From Nicotiana tabacum (lineage: Eukaryota > Streptophyta > Magnoliopsida > Solanales > Solanaceae), in NCBI RefSeq assembly GCF_000715075.1, contig NC_134084.1:96514411-96578410 (forward strand): DNA of 64,000 nt. Direction: 5' to 3'. This document shows positions 45,559-57,953 of the stretch, in pieces. The position numbers were made by a program, and so were the translations under genes. The notes below the pieces were generated by a model. The model did not search any database. It was not told the DNA's origin and worked only from the letters and a program-made list of their open reading frames with translations. Numbering within the stretch: position 1 is the first letter of the stretch; each line of letters starts with the position of its first letter.

Positions 45559-47063
45559 GCGGGATCGGTGCCAACCCCACACTACTACAAAGTAGCGAGA
45601 GTGGTCGAAGCAGCTTTTACCAGAAAAGGTAGGGATCGATTTCCACAGGAGCTAGAAATGGGGATTGAGTTTCTATCTAAGTTAGAGATGTGTAATTGCT
45701 CTTAGTTTCACTTCTTATCATAGTTGGTCTTTTGATTACTTCTAATATTATGCTAATAAGATGCTAAATTAAGCTAAGAGTGAAATACTTGAGGGTTGTC
45801 TAAATAGTTAAGAAGGCACTAGGGAAGTGACTTTCTCCTAGGTGGATACTTGACGGGTTCTTGAGGCTAAGGCTAGGTTGTCATGTTGGGGATTACGATA
45901 TAACCAATGTACTGAACTTCTCACTCTATACCTCTCAGTAGTTTGAGTGATTTTGCCCTAATTGACTTTCTCAAGACCAATTGGGTATAATAATTTGTTC
46001 AAGCAATTTAGGTTCAAGTCGGGTATTACTATCTCTAGGTTTAACCCTTTAATTAGGGCTATCAATCTCTTGAATACGCTCCAATTCCTTGTTGGACTAA
46101 TTTTCCTAGACTCAAGTTCTCTTTCTCAAGAAGAACCCAAGTCAAATAGGCACAAATTAGTGATTGCAACCACTAATTTAACATTAAAATCATAAATTAG
46201 TCCAAATATCAAACATCCATAGACATTCAAGCCTTAAAACACAAGACCCATCAAATACCCACACTAGGGTTGAGCCATAACCCTAGCTAATGGGTCTAGC
46301 TACTCATGATAATACAAGAAAATAAAGAAATAGATGAAGAAAAACCCATAATATTTAATTACAAGCTAATACTTAAAGATTCAATGATAAAACTACTCTA
46401 AAACTACTTAAAATGGTAAAGGAACACTGTTCACAAGCGCAATTGGAAGTTAAAATACAACCGACGACCTAAAAATGGGAAAAGAAACTATTTATACTAG
46501 GCCGAATTTTTTGAACAAAAATATCCCTGCGGGGGTAGTGCGGTCCGTACAAAATTGAGTGCGGCCGCATTGAGGCTTCTTGGTTTTGAACTCTGCTCTC
46601 TAAACTTAGCCACCGCAGCCGCGGTGGCTTCTATTGCAGTCCGCAGAAAAAAGGACTGTGGACCGCACTGACAATGATTCCCCAAATTGTCAACTCTCTG
46701 AACTCCAGCTTTGCGGACCGCACAATATCGAGTGCGGCCGCCATGAAGCCAATGTGGTCTGCACAAACTGCTTTGCGGCCGCATTGCTTGAGTATCTGAA
46801 ATGAGCACCTCTCTGAACTTCCTCACTGAGGACCGCACAGAATGGAGTGTGGCTGCATTGGACCTGTTGCACTGTGCGTGGACTTGTTCTTGGTACTTGT
46901 GCATGTTCTACTCCTTTTTGAGCTGGTTTTGACAAATTGTCACCTTGTTCACCAAACCCTGCAAACAAGTACAACATTTAAGCCTTTGGACTATTTTGTA
47001 CATATTTTTAATCAAAACTCAAGTAAGAAGGAGTGTAAAATGCATCATAATCCCTAGTTATCA
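45559..47063 (-). repeat. Athila-like 3' LTR
   Basis: Matches 57954-59343. TATA on the minus strand at 46496-46489 (TATAAATA). GC array 46535-46860. The minus-strand head is TGATAACTAGGGATTATGAT at 47063. Confidence 0.85.
46535..46860. repeat. GC-rich array 'gcggtccgca / gcggccgc' (3' LTR)
   Basis: Repeated words gcggtccg, gcggaccgca and gcggccgc, including about 95 bp absent from the sister LTR. The overlapping ORFs on both strands are spurious. Confidence 0.8.
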
Positions 47064-47077
47064 ACTCTCCCAAATTT
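47064..47077 (-). promoter_or_regulatory. Athila-like polypurine tract
   Basis: Minus strand AAATTTGGGAGAGT directly before the 3' LTR head TGATAACTAG. Confidence 0.6.
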
Positions 47078-48998
47078 AAGCGTTTGCTCGTCCTCAAGCA
47101 AACAAAATAAGACTCACCCCTTAAAAGTAAATCCAAGAAAATTCAGCTGACCTAAAGTGACTTCATCTTGTATCAATTGGGACTAACAATTGCCCTTGAT
47201 TCAAATAAATCATTAACAACATTCACTCTTTTAAGTACCATGGATTTAGTGCGACACAAGAGCATCAAGAGTTGACTCAACACATCAAAGAAACTCTTTC
47301 TATTACTTTGGTCATTGTGGAACCCAAACTCACACATCCTCAACTCTCCCTAAGCAAACCTCACCTTTAGGATTGTAGCACTCAGAACGATGTTAATGAA
47401 AATACACTCATCTCTCTCAAAGAAAAGTCACAATTTCGGCTCTAAGTACCATAAGCTTGCCACTTATGTAAGTCACCACTAATGTAAGCTTCATTCAACT
47501 CAAGATCATATAGGGCTTTTGTGGAGATATAGTGAAGTCTTTTGGTTCAGGGTAGGAAATGTTTGGTCTAAGTAGGTTCTATCTTCCCTTTAGCACTTCT
47601 TTTGCTTCATTTTGGCACATACTCTCTTGACTTTTTAAGTCCTTTAACTTCTTTCTAAGGGGTTAGAGAGACACAACATCACTCTTTCTTGTTCATTTCA
47701 AACTTTTTCTCCTTTCTTAACTTTCCACACCTTTCATCTTTTTACTTTTATTGAATCCCTTCATTCTTTTCTACATTATTCTTTTTGTCTTTTTGATTTT
47801 CTTTCTTTTTCATTGCCTTTATTTTCTTCATTTTGTACCTTTTACCACTTTGTTGCATTCCTCGTCTCTCCCCCCAAACTTATGATTTTGCCATGTGCTA
47901 AGGAAAGATCGGGTGCCAAGAGAGAGTATTTTTAGAACGGGTAAAGGCTTGTATCGTGGTTCTTGAAAGAAAAAGGTCTATGGCTCAAAAGGTTTGACTA
48001 GGGATATTATCATTGGTAGGCTATGGAAGTGTTCAAGATAACATTCAGATCAAGGAGAGCCTATAATCACATCTCAAGTCAAATTACACTTAAGATTTCG
48101 CCTAGACAAACATTCAGGGCAAGTTCTAGACTAATGGCTCGGGACTTGGACTTGCAATTCAAATTCTCACCACACGAGCTATGGGATTGCTAAAAAAATA
48201 GAGTCGGGGGCCCACAATAACCTTAGTTGAGATTTGAGTAACACAATAATCCCGAAAAATCACTTGATGATTATCGGTCAACACAAGAGTCTCAAGGTCA
48301 CCACTTTCACCATCCTATACACAACAATTTATTTTTGACCATAGGATCAAAGGCAAATGTATTAGGCCCAAGTGAAGCTTTTCTTGAGGTACCCTTACCA
48401 ACTAACTACTAAAAGCAAAAAGAAAACAGCCTCAAACCCTTAAGAAGGTTGTCATGCCATCTATCATCGGGAAGAGCCACCCGGTTCACACAAATTCCAC
48501 TTTTGGAAAGAACCATGGCATTAAAAAAATCAAAGGCTTATTGCACGCAAAATATCAAAACAAGAAGCTACGGACATAAAATAAGAAGCTATGAAAGGAA
48601 GAATGCAGAAAGTAAAATGAATATATACAAGAGGGGATTTAGTCGATTATACAATAGGGAGAATGAATATATACATAAAAACGTAACTTTATATACAGAC
48701 CAAAAGTAAAAAGTGCGAAAAGTGCAATAAAATGATAAAATTATATACATACCAAAGGTAAAAAGAAAGCATAAAGAAAAATAATGTAATATATACAGTC
48801 ATCCAAATAGGGCTACCCCCTCAAATGAAAGCTAGCATTGTCCTCAACACTAACTAACCAAAATAAGCACAAAATAAGAAAGAGGGGAAAAAGAAACTCC
48901 CTATTGGCCTTCCGTCTGCATAGGGTCCTAAGTCTGGGTCCCTGGGTCCTCGGTCTGCTCGGGAACCTATGACTGGCTCCCTGTACTCTGTGTATCCA
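47078..48998. other. Athila-like element, non-coding region between the env-position ORF and PPT
   Basis: No gene is recognised. 47640-47880 is strongly CT-rich on the plus strand. ORF 48449-48709 (plus) and ORF 48854-49093 (minus) show no recognisable domain; the latter overlaps the end of the env-position ORF in another frame. Confidence 0.5.
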
Positions 48999-50982
48999 CT
49001 AGGACCTGGGCCTGGACTGAGTCCTTGGCCTGTACTGAATCTGGGGCTGGCTAGAGGATCCTCCCTGCGGGTCCTCCAACTCAATGACAACATCGTTAGT
49101 ACGGGGAATCACCCTCTTCCTTTTGGTTGGCCTCTCTGACTCTTGCTCCGGCTGGGGCTGGGCTGCTGGAGCCGGGTCATGCAATAACAGATCCAGAGGC
49201 AGGTGATCTGCCTTCAACCTCTCTATCTCCACCCTTAATTCTTTCACCGACTCTTTTGAAGCCCGAGTCTTTCTCATTTTCTTTGCTTCCCTAGCAGGCT
49301 CCTTCAATGCCTTTCTATGTGAATCAACAGCATTTATGAGTTTCTTCTGGTTGTCCAGAAGCTCCTTCAGAGTGTCCTCCACTGACTGTGGGACCTATGG
49401 TGGAGGAGGTGCTGACTGGGCTACCACCGAAGTAGATAGTACAGAGAGCTTAGAAGTGGTTGTCTATATCTAGTTGTTAATGCTGGCAAGGGTCTGGCTC
49501 AGGCGGTGGGCATTCAAGGGATATGCAGTGGATGTGGGGATTTTTGGAGATGTAGAAGTGGATGGTCCTGGGGCCATGTCTGCTATGGTAGAAGGAGGTT
49601 GAGTAGGAGCCACCACTACTACTGGCTCTTCAGACTGGCCAGTTGAATTAGTGGCTTTGCCTTTGGGGTCTTTGGGGTTGTCGGGACCCTTGGTGCTGTA
49701 CCAGAAGAAAGGTTCCTTTGCTTTCACTTTCGTATCAAATCTCCGATTCTCCACATTGAGGTCCTCAAAGTACATGGTTAGGAAGTTGGAGAAGGGATAG
49801 GATTTGTCACCTTCATTCACCACCCGTGTAATTACCCGGGACATCACATTCCCGATGTTAATCGGGTACCCTGCCATGATCGATGCCACCAATATAGCCC
49901 GGTAGATAGGAAGTGAGTTGTCGTGAGTGGTGGGATCTAGCCTGCTACACACAAATGTTTCCCACCCTTTAGCTTCGAAGTTCAGTGTCCTCCTCAGAAT
50001 CTTCACTCCCGCAGTCAACCAATCTGGGGTGGTACCTGGGATTGCCAAGTACTCTGCCACCCAAGGACGAGCAGCCTCACCTAATGCCACCTTTTCTAAG
50101 TATAGTGCCTCATCCTCCTTTGGGAAGCCCGAATAATCATTTATTGTTTTGCCATCAAATTTTACTTTCAAATTCCGCACTTTGGTTACTGTGGTGCCCT
50201 TTTTGATGTGGGCGACATTCATGTAAAACTCCTTCACCAAGTGCTCATTGGCATCCTTCACATGGCCTATAAAATAATCCTAGCCTGCTCTCTCCCTGAA
50301 TTGCCTCAACACATTGGGGTTGTGAGGAATGAGGTCTTTTGTAGTGAATTTACTCTCCGGTATTAGCTTTTTCTCGGGCCACCACTCTCTGAACTTGTGG
50401 TAGGCCACCTCACTCGCAAATCTTTCATGCCATGCCTCCGGGTTTCTGGTTCTCTCTACCCCTCCTACTTGGTGCTCTCCCCCCGACTTCTTCTTCTTTT
50501 TCTTCTTCTTTTTCTTTTTCTTCTTCTTCTTCTTCTTCTTCTTCTTCTTCTTCTTCTTCTTCTTCTTCTTCTTCTTCTTCTTCTTCTTCTTCTTCTTCTA
50601 CAGGCCCCTCCCCGGATAGTGAAGTTGTAAGTGATGTGGAAAAATCATTGCCACTGCCTATAGCTGAGCCCTCAGATGACTCAGAAGATATGCGCACTGA
50701 TGCTTGGGCAGTGGGAGAGATCGGAGGTGTATCCCTCAATCTGTTTCTCTCCGGCCAGTTAGGAACATACTCTGGCACGGAGTCTGAGTCAGATGCCTCC
50801 TGGGAAGACTAATTTTCACTCCCGGATTTGTCAATAGCTCTATCAGCAGCTTTTATGAGCCTCCTAGTGTTTTTGATGTTTTGCCGGGCTTGTAGGGTCA
50901 ATCTTATCATGCCTCGTCCCCTACCCCAGGAGGACTCTCCTTTCCCTGATTGTTTATCACCTTTGCCTCGTGATTTCAACAT
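48999..50982 (-). pseudogene. Env-position ORF with 'putative plant transposon protein' type domain, broken
   Basis: The start is the ATG at 50982 (MLKSRGKGDK), three bases after a predicted splice acceptor. An in-frame TAG at 50811-50809 breaks it. The next frame 50778-50425 has Ser-rich sequence and a poly-Glu run encoded by a GAA microsatellite. A shift follows, then 50261-49470 contains the recognisable domain (VKEFYMNVAHIKKGTT, VRNLKVKFDGKTINDYSGFP, VGYP-like MAGYPINIGNVMSR, FWYST) and a Pro/Ser/Thr-rich linker. 49382-48999 is a coiled-coil-like Lys/Glu-rich piece with a basic TKRKR patch. This domain is frequent in Athila/Tat extra ORFs; its function is unknown, and no signal peptide or membrane span is visible. 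Confidence 0.7.
50486..50597. repeat. (TTC)n microsatellite encoding poly-Glu on the minus strand
   Basis: About 26 clean TTC units preceded by an impure TTC/TTTTTC stretch. On the minus strand it extends the Glu run of the env-position ORF. The plus-strand poly-Ser/poly-Leu ORFs are spurious. Confidence 0.95.
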
Positions 50983-50985
50983 GAT

Positions 50986-51604
50986 CTGCAAAGAGAATAC
51001 AGTTGAACTTTGTTAGTATCAGCAGAGTCAGTAAAGCACTTGCAAAAATATTGCAGACATTCAAAAGTTGCAGACCGCATAAAATGAAGTGCGACCACAA
51101 AGAAGCTACCGCGGACCGCATAAAATGCATTGCGGTCCGCACTGAGGTAGGGTTCAGACTACCCACTCTCTGAATCAATGCATCGTGGACCGCATAAGAT
51201 GCATTGCGGTCCGCATTGAGGCACCTCGGACCGCACAAAATCCATTGCGGCCGCGGTCCTCACTTGTCAGCATTCAGAACATTTACCACCGCGGTCCGCA
51301 CAAAATAGCATTGCGGACCGCACAGAAGTACCGCAGATCGAACAAAATCCACCGCGGTCCGCATTGAGTACCCAACAACAATACCAACCTAGGGTTCAAG
51401 TTTTTCATGTTTTTAGTCCAATTTTTCACCTATTATTGATTCCCTAGGTGTTGAATCAGTGTTTTAACTAATTAGTCCTAATTAAAAAAGGATTAAACGA
51501 ACCTACGCTATAGAATTAAAAGAAAAACGGGAAGAAAAACTAAGAAAAAATGAAAGTCAAAAGAAAATAGCAAAATTAAACAACTGAGAAGGAATTAAAG
51601 TTAC
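50986..51604 (-). other. Predicted 5' intron before the env-position ORF
   Basis: Minus-strand donor CTTCTG|GTAACTTT at 51604 and acceptor with a pyrimidine tract TATTCTCTTTGCAG| ending at 50986. The start codon follows three bases later. The intron contains the array 51070-51370. Confidence 0.45.
51070..51370. repeat. GC-rich array 'gcggaccgca', internal copy 1
   Basis: About ten words gcggaccgca/gcggtccgca with A-rich spacers (taaaatgcat, caaaatcc). Same word family as in this element's LTRs. Confidence 0.85.
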
Positions 51605-51733
51605 CAGAAGTGAGATGCACTGATGATTGATCGAGACTTAGCAGTTGAATTCGTGCAATTAGAGTGATGAATAGTAATTTTTTAAGCTTTGAGAGTAAAA
51701 TGTCGAAAATTTCAAACTGAGGGCCTCAGGTCC

Positions 51734-51741
51734 TATTTATA
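51734..51741 (-). promoter_or_regulatory. Internal TATA box upstream of the env-position ORF
   Basis: The minus strand reads TTTTTCTATAAATAGGACC, similar to the LTR TATA context GTATAAATAG. A GC array lies directly upstream, as in the LTR. Confidence 0.5.
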
Positions 51742-51774
51742 GAAAAAGGACATGGGGCCCATCTCACCTACCCA

Positions 51775-52010
51775 CCACGGTCCGCGGTACTTAGAAACAT
51801 GAAGCACTAGGAAGGTAGCCACTGTGGACCTCAAGAAAGGCAATGCGGCCGTAGTGGTCCACCGCGGACCGCACAAAAAGCAATGCGGCCGCGGTGGAAA
51901 ACTTCAGAAACTCCTCACTTTTGACAAATCCACTCTGCGGTCTGTATTGAATTCTTGCCCCTGCACCAAGGCTTTTGCGGCCGCACAAAATGAAGTCCGG
52001 TCCGTATTAC
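51775..52010. repeat. GC-rich array 'gcggccgc / ccgcggaccg', internal copy 2
   Basis: Words gcggccg, accgcggaccgcaca and gcggtctg repeat upstream of the internal TATA box. Confidence 0.8.
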
Positions 52011-52213
52011 AAACTTCAGAGAGTGATCATTTTTCAACTTGGTCCTACACTGCATCAAAACAATCCTACAACATCTCACAACCAGTTAGTCCAAAAATAA
52101 ATCCTACACTACAAAGAGAAATAAAGAAAAATAAAAAGAAAGACACATGGGTTGCCTCCCAAGAAGCTCCTGATTTAACGTTGCGACACGACTCAGGTTA
52201 CCATCAAGTCACT

Positions 52214-53393
52214 TTAGATGGAGAAGTGCCACCACGTGGCGTCATCAATCTTGCCCAGGTAGTGCTTGACCCTGTGCCCATTAACTCTGAAAACCTCCCC
52301 ATTTTTGTTTTTCAAGTCAAGTTCACCAAACAGAGTCACAAACACCACTTCAAAAGGTTCACTCCATTTCGACTTAAGCTTTCCTAGAAACAGACGTAAC
52401 CGTGAGTTGAACAGGAGAACCAAATAACCCACTTTGAACTACTTGCCACGAGCATATTTATCATGAAGGTACTTCATCTTGTCCTTGTACAAGGACGAAC
52501 TGGAGTAGGCGTGGAATCGAAATTCATCAAGTTCATTAAGCTGCTCCACATGAAGATTTGCTGCAATATCCCATTCAAGATTCAGCTTCCTCAAAGCCAA
52601 CATGGACTTGTGCTCTAACTCAACCGGTAGATGCAAGCTTTCCCAAACACCAACCGGTATAGAGACATACCAATCGGAGTCTTGTAAGCACTCCTATAAG
52701 CCCATAGAGCATCATCCAACTTCTTTGACCAATCGGCCCTATTTGCATTGACTGTCTTTGATAATATACTCTTGATTTCCCTATTTGAGACTTCCACTTG
52801 GCCACTCGCTTGAGGGTGATAAGGAGTAGAAACTTTGTGGTTGACACCATATTTTGCAAGCAAAGTGTCAAAAGCTCTATTACAAAAATGAGATCCCACA
52901 TCACTTATGATTGCACGAGGAGTGCCAAACCTTGTAAAAATGCTCTTCTTGAGAAACGCAGCAACACTCCGGGCCTCATTGTTGGGTAAAGCCACGGCTC
53001 AACCCACTTTGAAATATAGTCAACCGCCACAAGAATGTATGTGTTCCCACACGAGCTAACGAACGGGCCCATAAAATCAATGCCCCATACATCAAAAATA
53101 TCAACTTCAAGAATGGTATTGAGAGGCATCTCATCTTTCTTCAAAATTCCACCCGCTCTTTTACATTCGTCACGCCTCTTCACAAGTTCACTTGCATCTT
53201 TGTACAAAGTTGGCCAATGAAACCCACAACTAAGAACTTTTGAAACCGTCCTCGCCCCGCCATGATGGCCACCATAAGGAGAGGAATGACAAGCCTCTAA
53301 GATACTCAATTGCTCCTCCTCCGGGACATACCTTCGGATCACACCATCCGTGCAAAGCTTGAACAAGTATGACTCATCCCAATAGAAATCCAA
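52214..53393 (-). pseudogene. Athila-like integrase, broken
   Basis: 53393-52905 holds the zinc-binding finger (ILEACHSSPYGGHHGG, C-x2-like KRRDECKRAG) and the first core motif VWGIDFMGPF with catalytic Asp, then [15 protein letters not shown] frame change leads to 52995-52615 with [11 protein letters not shown] (second Asp; Gly lost from the usual DxGxHF) and [16 protein letters not shown] (catalytic Glu), followed by [12 protein letters not shown]. 52636-52439 and 52432-52214 are C-terminal pieces (ELNELDEFRFHAY, PFEVVFVTLFGELDLKN). At least three breaks. Confidence 0.85.
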
Positions 53394-53417
53394 ACTATCC
53401 CATTTGAGCTTCTTCCT

Positions 53418-54948
53418 TTAGTTAAAAGAGAGCTCACACAGGATTATACCAGTCACAAGGAAATTAGCAACGTCCGCAAACCATGGCATACCATTCACCG
53501 ACACCGAAAGGAGTTGTTCGTAGGGAAATGAATCATTGATCTCTAGGCCATCACGAGGCCTCCCCTCCTCCTCCAAGCGGGACACGTGGTACGCCACTTG
53601 GTTTTCACTACCCTTTCGGTCCACAATCTCTAAATCAAACTCTTGAAGTAACAAGACCCATCACATCAGTCTAGCTTTGGAATCCTTCTTCATCATCAAG
53701 TACTAGAGTGCGGCATGATCGGTATGGACTATGACCTTGGCACCCATAAGATATGGACGAAATTTCTCTATTGCGAACACAATAGCCAAAAGCTATTTCT
53801 TGGTCACCGTGTAGTTCACTTGAGCATCATTCATTGTCTTGCTCGCATAGTACACCGGATGAAACATTTTGTTCACTCTTTGACCCAAAACCGCCCCAAC
53901 CGCAACATCACTCACGTCACACATGAGCTCAAAAGGCAAGCTCCAATTAGGTGCGGTAATAATAGAAGTGGTGGTAAACTCGTGCTTGAGAAGTCCAAAG
54001 GCTTGCATACATCTCTCATCAAACACAAACTTGGAATCTTTTTCCAATAACTTGCATAAGGGATTCACTACCTTCGAAAAGTCTTTGATAAATCTCCGGT
54101 AGAACCCCGCATGCCCAAGAAAACTTCGAACTCCCTTGACAGAGGTAGGGGGAGGGAGCCTTGAAATCACATCAATTTTTGCTTTGTCCACCTCTATACC
54201 ATACTTTGAAATTTTATGCCCAAGAACTATGCCCTCTTCCACCATGAAATGGCATTTCTCCCAATTAAGAACAAGATTGGTTTCTTCACAACGGGTCAAC
54301 ACTCTATAAAGATTTTTTAAACATTCCTCAAACGAATCACCCACAAAACTAAAGTCATCCATGAACACCTCCAAGATATCTTCCACCATATCGGTGAAAA
54401 TGGCCATCATACACCGCTAAAATGTAGCCGGTTAATTACACAACCCAAAAGGCATCAGAGAAAAGGAAAATGTGCCATATGGACAAGAGAATGTGGTCTT
54501 CTCCTGATCTTCCGGAGCAATCAAGATTTGGTTGTATCCCGAATACCCGTCCAAGAAACAGTAGAAGGCTTCCCAACAAGTCGATCTAACATCTGATCAA
54601 GAAAAGGCAATGGAAAGTGATCTTTGCGGGTCACTTTATTCAACTTGCAGTAGTCCATGCATACCTCCACCCGGTGGCGGTCTTGGTAGGAATCAACTCA
54701 TTTTGCAAATTTTCAACCACGGTCATGCCACCCTTCTTCGATACACATTGCACCGGCGAAGTCCAAGAGCTATTAGAGATAGGGTACACAACCCCGGCAT
54801 CCAACCACTTGATCACCTACTTTTTCACAACTTCTTGCATTGCCTCATTCAACCTCCTTTGATGTTCCAAGGAGGGCTTTGCATCATCTTCCAGAATTAT
54901 CGTGTGCATACAGAATGCAGGGCTTATACCCCAAATATTAGCTAAGGT
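53418..54948 (-). pseudogene. Athila-like reverse transcriptase and RNase H, broken
   Basis: 54948-54411 is degraded RT N-terminal sequence with stops. 54410-53793 has the polymerase box FMDD (EVFMDDFSFVG), LVLNWEKCHFMV, GIVLGHKIS, GVRSFLGHAGFYRRFI, and an RNase H start (ELMCDVSDVAVGAVLGQR). 53654-53418 has the RNase H/connection end (LEIVDRKGSENQVAYHVSRLE). It makes element cDNA; not functional as written. Confidence 0.88.
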
Positions 54949-55932
54949 CTATCCAATTGCCTTCTTTCGCTTTTGAAGCACCGCCAATGTGGCATCAACC
55001 TGCATGTTAGTAAGATAAGAGGAAAGAATAACTGGCAAAGTAGAACTAGGGCCTAAGAACTCATACCTAAGGTTTGGAGGCAATGACTTCAACTCCAACA
55101 CCGGAGGTTCCTCGATTGAAGGTTTTGTTGGTGGAGTCTTCTTATTCTCAAGGTTTAAAGAGAGTTTCCTAGGCTCATAAGAGTAAGAGCCCATTCCATG
55201 TAAAGCATTTACACACTCCACTCGGCCTTCATCATCATTTACATCAAGATTCAACAATACGGCCTCTAGATGGTCCTCCATATTGATTATTGCACTAGTA
55301 TCATCAACTATCACTACTGTGACAAGGTCCACAAAAGAGCACACCTCAGAACTGTTGGGCTGCTTCATTGACTTGCACACATGAAAGACCACTTACTCAT
55401 CACCCACCCGGATGGTGAGTTTCCCTGCTTCCACATCAACTAAGGCCTTCCCAATAGCAAGGAAAGGTCTTCCCAATATAATTCAAACTTCATAATCTAC
55501 CTCACAATCCAAGATCACAAAATCAGCTGGCAAGATAAATTTGTCCACCCGGACAAGGACATCATCAATAATACCTAATGGTCTCTTCATAGTTCTATCC
55601 GCCATTTGCAATCTCAAGGAAGTTGGCCTCGGTTTCCCAATACCCAAAATCTTGACAACTGAGTAGGGCATCAAGTTGATACTTGCCCCCAAATCACATA
55701 GAGCTTTAGCAAAGTCCGCACTCCCAATGGTGCAAAGAATGGTGAAAGCACCGGGGTCTTCAAGCTTCGGGGCTATTGAGTGCACTATTGCACTAACTTG
55801 GTGGGTCATCTTGATAGTTTCACAATCCATGGATCTTTTCTTTGTCACCAAGTTCTTCATGAATTTATCATAGCCCGGCATTTGTTCTAGAGCCTCCACC
55901 AAAGGCACGTTAATGGATAAGCTCTTCTTCAT
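54949..55932 (-). pseudogene. Athila-like protease and linker region
   Basis: 55932-55483 carries a retropepsin-like motif ALCDLGASINLMP with the DLGAS form typical of Athila, then ILDCEVDYEV. A stop at about 55483 precedes 55392-54949, which links to RT (LELKSLPPNLRYEFLG, a motif normally just before the RT domain). It would cut the polyprotein. Confidence 0.8.
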
Positions 55933-55965
55933 GTCAATGAACTTTTTAAATTGATTCTCATTTTT

Positions 55966-57834
55966 TTACTTCGCGAGCCTTTGAGGATAAGGTGGAGGTG
56001 GCCTTGAAAAAGGAGCCTTGGCTTTAGGCACAACCATTTCTGGCATGTCTATTACGTGTTCTCTAGACGGGTTCACGTCATTGTGAGTCTCCACCTCGGC
56101 ATCTTGAATACCAATCCTCACTTCTTCATTCACGTTCTCATCAACCACATTTTCAACCACCAAAGGAATTTCATCCTCTTGCAACTCAACTTCATCACTC
56201 AAAATTGCTTTTTGCTTGGAGGTATTCACATCACCGTCTCTTCCACTTCTTGTAGTTACCGCCATAACATGATTGTTCCCACCCTTCGGGTTAACTACCG
56301 TATCACTTGGTAGATCCCCCTTAGGGCGAGTATTCAAGGATTGTGAGATTTGGCCTAATTGAACCTCCAAGTTTATGATTGAAGTATTGTGGGACGCCAA
56401 CTGAGCATTAGAGTCCGAATTCTTTTTCATCATCTGTTCAAACATCATTTCAATTCTCCCCATTTTGTTGTTGGAAGAACTAGGACCTTGGGATGGAAAT
56501 GGGGGTGGATTGTTCGGTTGTTGATACATTGGGGGCCTTTGAAAACCTTGCCCCCGATTTTCTTAATTGCCATTGTTCCAACCTCCCTGATTGTTGTTAC
56601 CACCCCAGTTGTTGTTGCCATTCCAATTACCCTGATTGTTCTAATTGCCCCAATTGGAATTTTGGTTGTTGTTCCCCTAATTACCATTGCCTTGTTGTTG
56701 TTGATTGCCCCAATTGCCTTGGGGTCTTCATTGTTGTTGGTTGGAAGAATTGCCCCTTTGGCCTTGATAATTGTTCACATATTGCACCTCTTCATTCTGC
56801 CCATTATAACCATCATCTTGGAATCCACCACAATTATTGTCAAATTGATCCGAACTCCCTTGGTTCTGTTGACCTCTTTGTCGTCTTTTGTTCACTAGCA
56901 TGTTAATACCCTCCATAGCATGGATTTTGAACTTGTTGTAACTGTGCCTTTGCTAGCTAGTTCATTGTAGTTGTCAGTTTTGCTATAACCTGCCCATGGT
57001 CATGTAGCTCTTTGTGCAAGTGAGTGACCGTGGGGTCACCCTATGGCACATTGGTTCTACTTTGCCAAGCAGAGAACGTGTCAGCCATCTCGTCAAGAAT
57101 GTCACAAGCCTCATCATACGACAACTTCATGAAATTGGCCCCGGCAAGTTGGTTCACTATGGACTGGTTTATTGTGTTAATGCCCAGTAGAAAGTCTGTT
57201 GGATCATCGCCTCAGTCATATCATTGTTGGGACATTCCTTTACCATGGTTCTATATCACTCCCAAATATCATGTAATGGTTCGGTGGGCTCCTGCTTGAA
57301 GGCTAAGATCTCATATCTTAATGCTACCATGTGACCCGGTGAGAAAAACTTTGTAATGTACTTATCCGCCAACTCATCCCAAGTAGTGATGGAATGGTTG
57401 GGAAGTCTCTCAAGCCAATCCAATGCCTTCCCTCTAACTGAGAAAGGGAATAGTCTCAACTGAAGTGCATCCTCGAACACATTAGTTTGCTTGATCCCCC
57501 AACAGGTATCCACGAAACCCTTGAGATGTTTGTAAGCATTCTGATTGGCAGCGCTCGTGAAATACCCACGCTGCTCCAGCAATGTCAACATCATATTGGT
57601 AATTTGAAAATTGCCCGCCCGAATCCGGGGTGGGACAATTGCACTTGCATATCCTTGGTTGGGAAGCACTCGAGGAGCCACTCTTGGAGGTAGCGGGGGA
57701 GGGTCTGGAATATTGTCATTGTCCTGGCGGCCTTTCCTTTGTCCTTGAGGTACAATAGGAACCTCATCATCAACATTGCCATCTACCTCCTGCCCCAGCA
57801 AAAGATCTCCAAGAGGTGGGTTGTTTGCTGCCAT
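55966..57834 (-). pseudogene. Athila-like gag, broken
   Basis: The probable start is the ATG at 57834 (MAANNPPLGD), in the frame 57894-57256. The gag domain reads LRLFPFSVRGKALDWLERLP and ITTWDELADKYITKFFSPGHM. Then come several breaks (57255-56920) and an Asn/Gln/Gly-rich low-complexity region (56916-56530) full of CAA/AAC repeats. The piece 56529-55966 has MGRIEMMFEQMMKKN and the lead to protease (AVTTRSGR). Gag builds the particle. The antisense ORFs 56389-56906 are shadows of the repeats. Confidence 0.82.
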
Positions 57835-57930
57835 TTTGTACCTGAAGTTGTGACACACACAAATTAGTAACACAGAAGGAAAGACGAACAACACACAAAA
57901 CTATTTAGATAGATAGCCAAAATCGTTAGC

Positions 57931-57948
57931 TCCCCGGCAACGACACCA
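57931..57948 (-). promoter_or_regulatory. Athila-like primer binding site (tRNA-Asp type)
   Basis: The minus strand reads TGGTGTCGTTGCCGGGGA, a few bases after the LTR. It differs at two positions from TGGCGCCGTTGCCGGGGA, the complement of the plant tRNA-Asp 3' end as I recall it. Confidence 0.7.
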
Positions 57949-57953
57949 AAACG

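Noticed and set aside
50397..50812. Plus-strand poly-Ser and poly-Leu ORFs
   Set aside because: Antisense of the poly-Glu microsatellite in the minus-strand env-position ORF.
56389..56906. 169- and 137-codon plus-strand ORFs rich in Ile/Val or Cys
   Set aside because: Antisense to the Asn/Gln-rich low-complexity part of the Athila-like gag.
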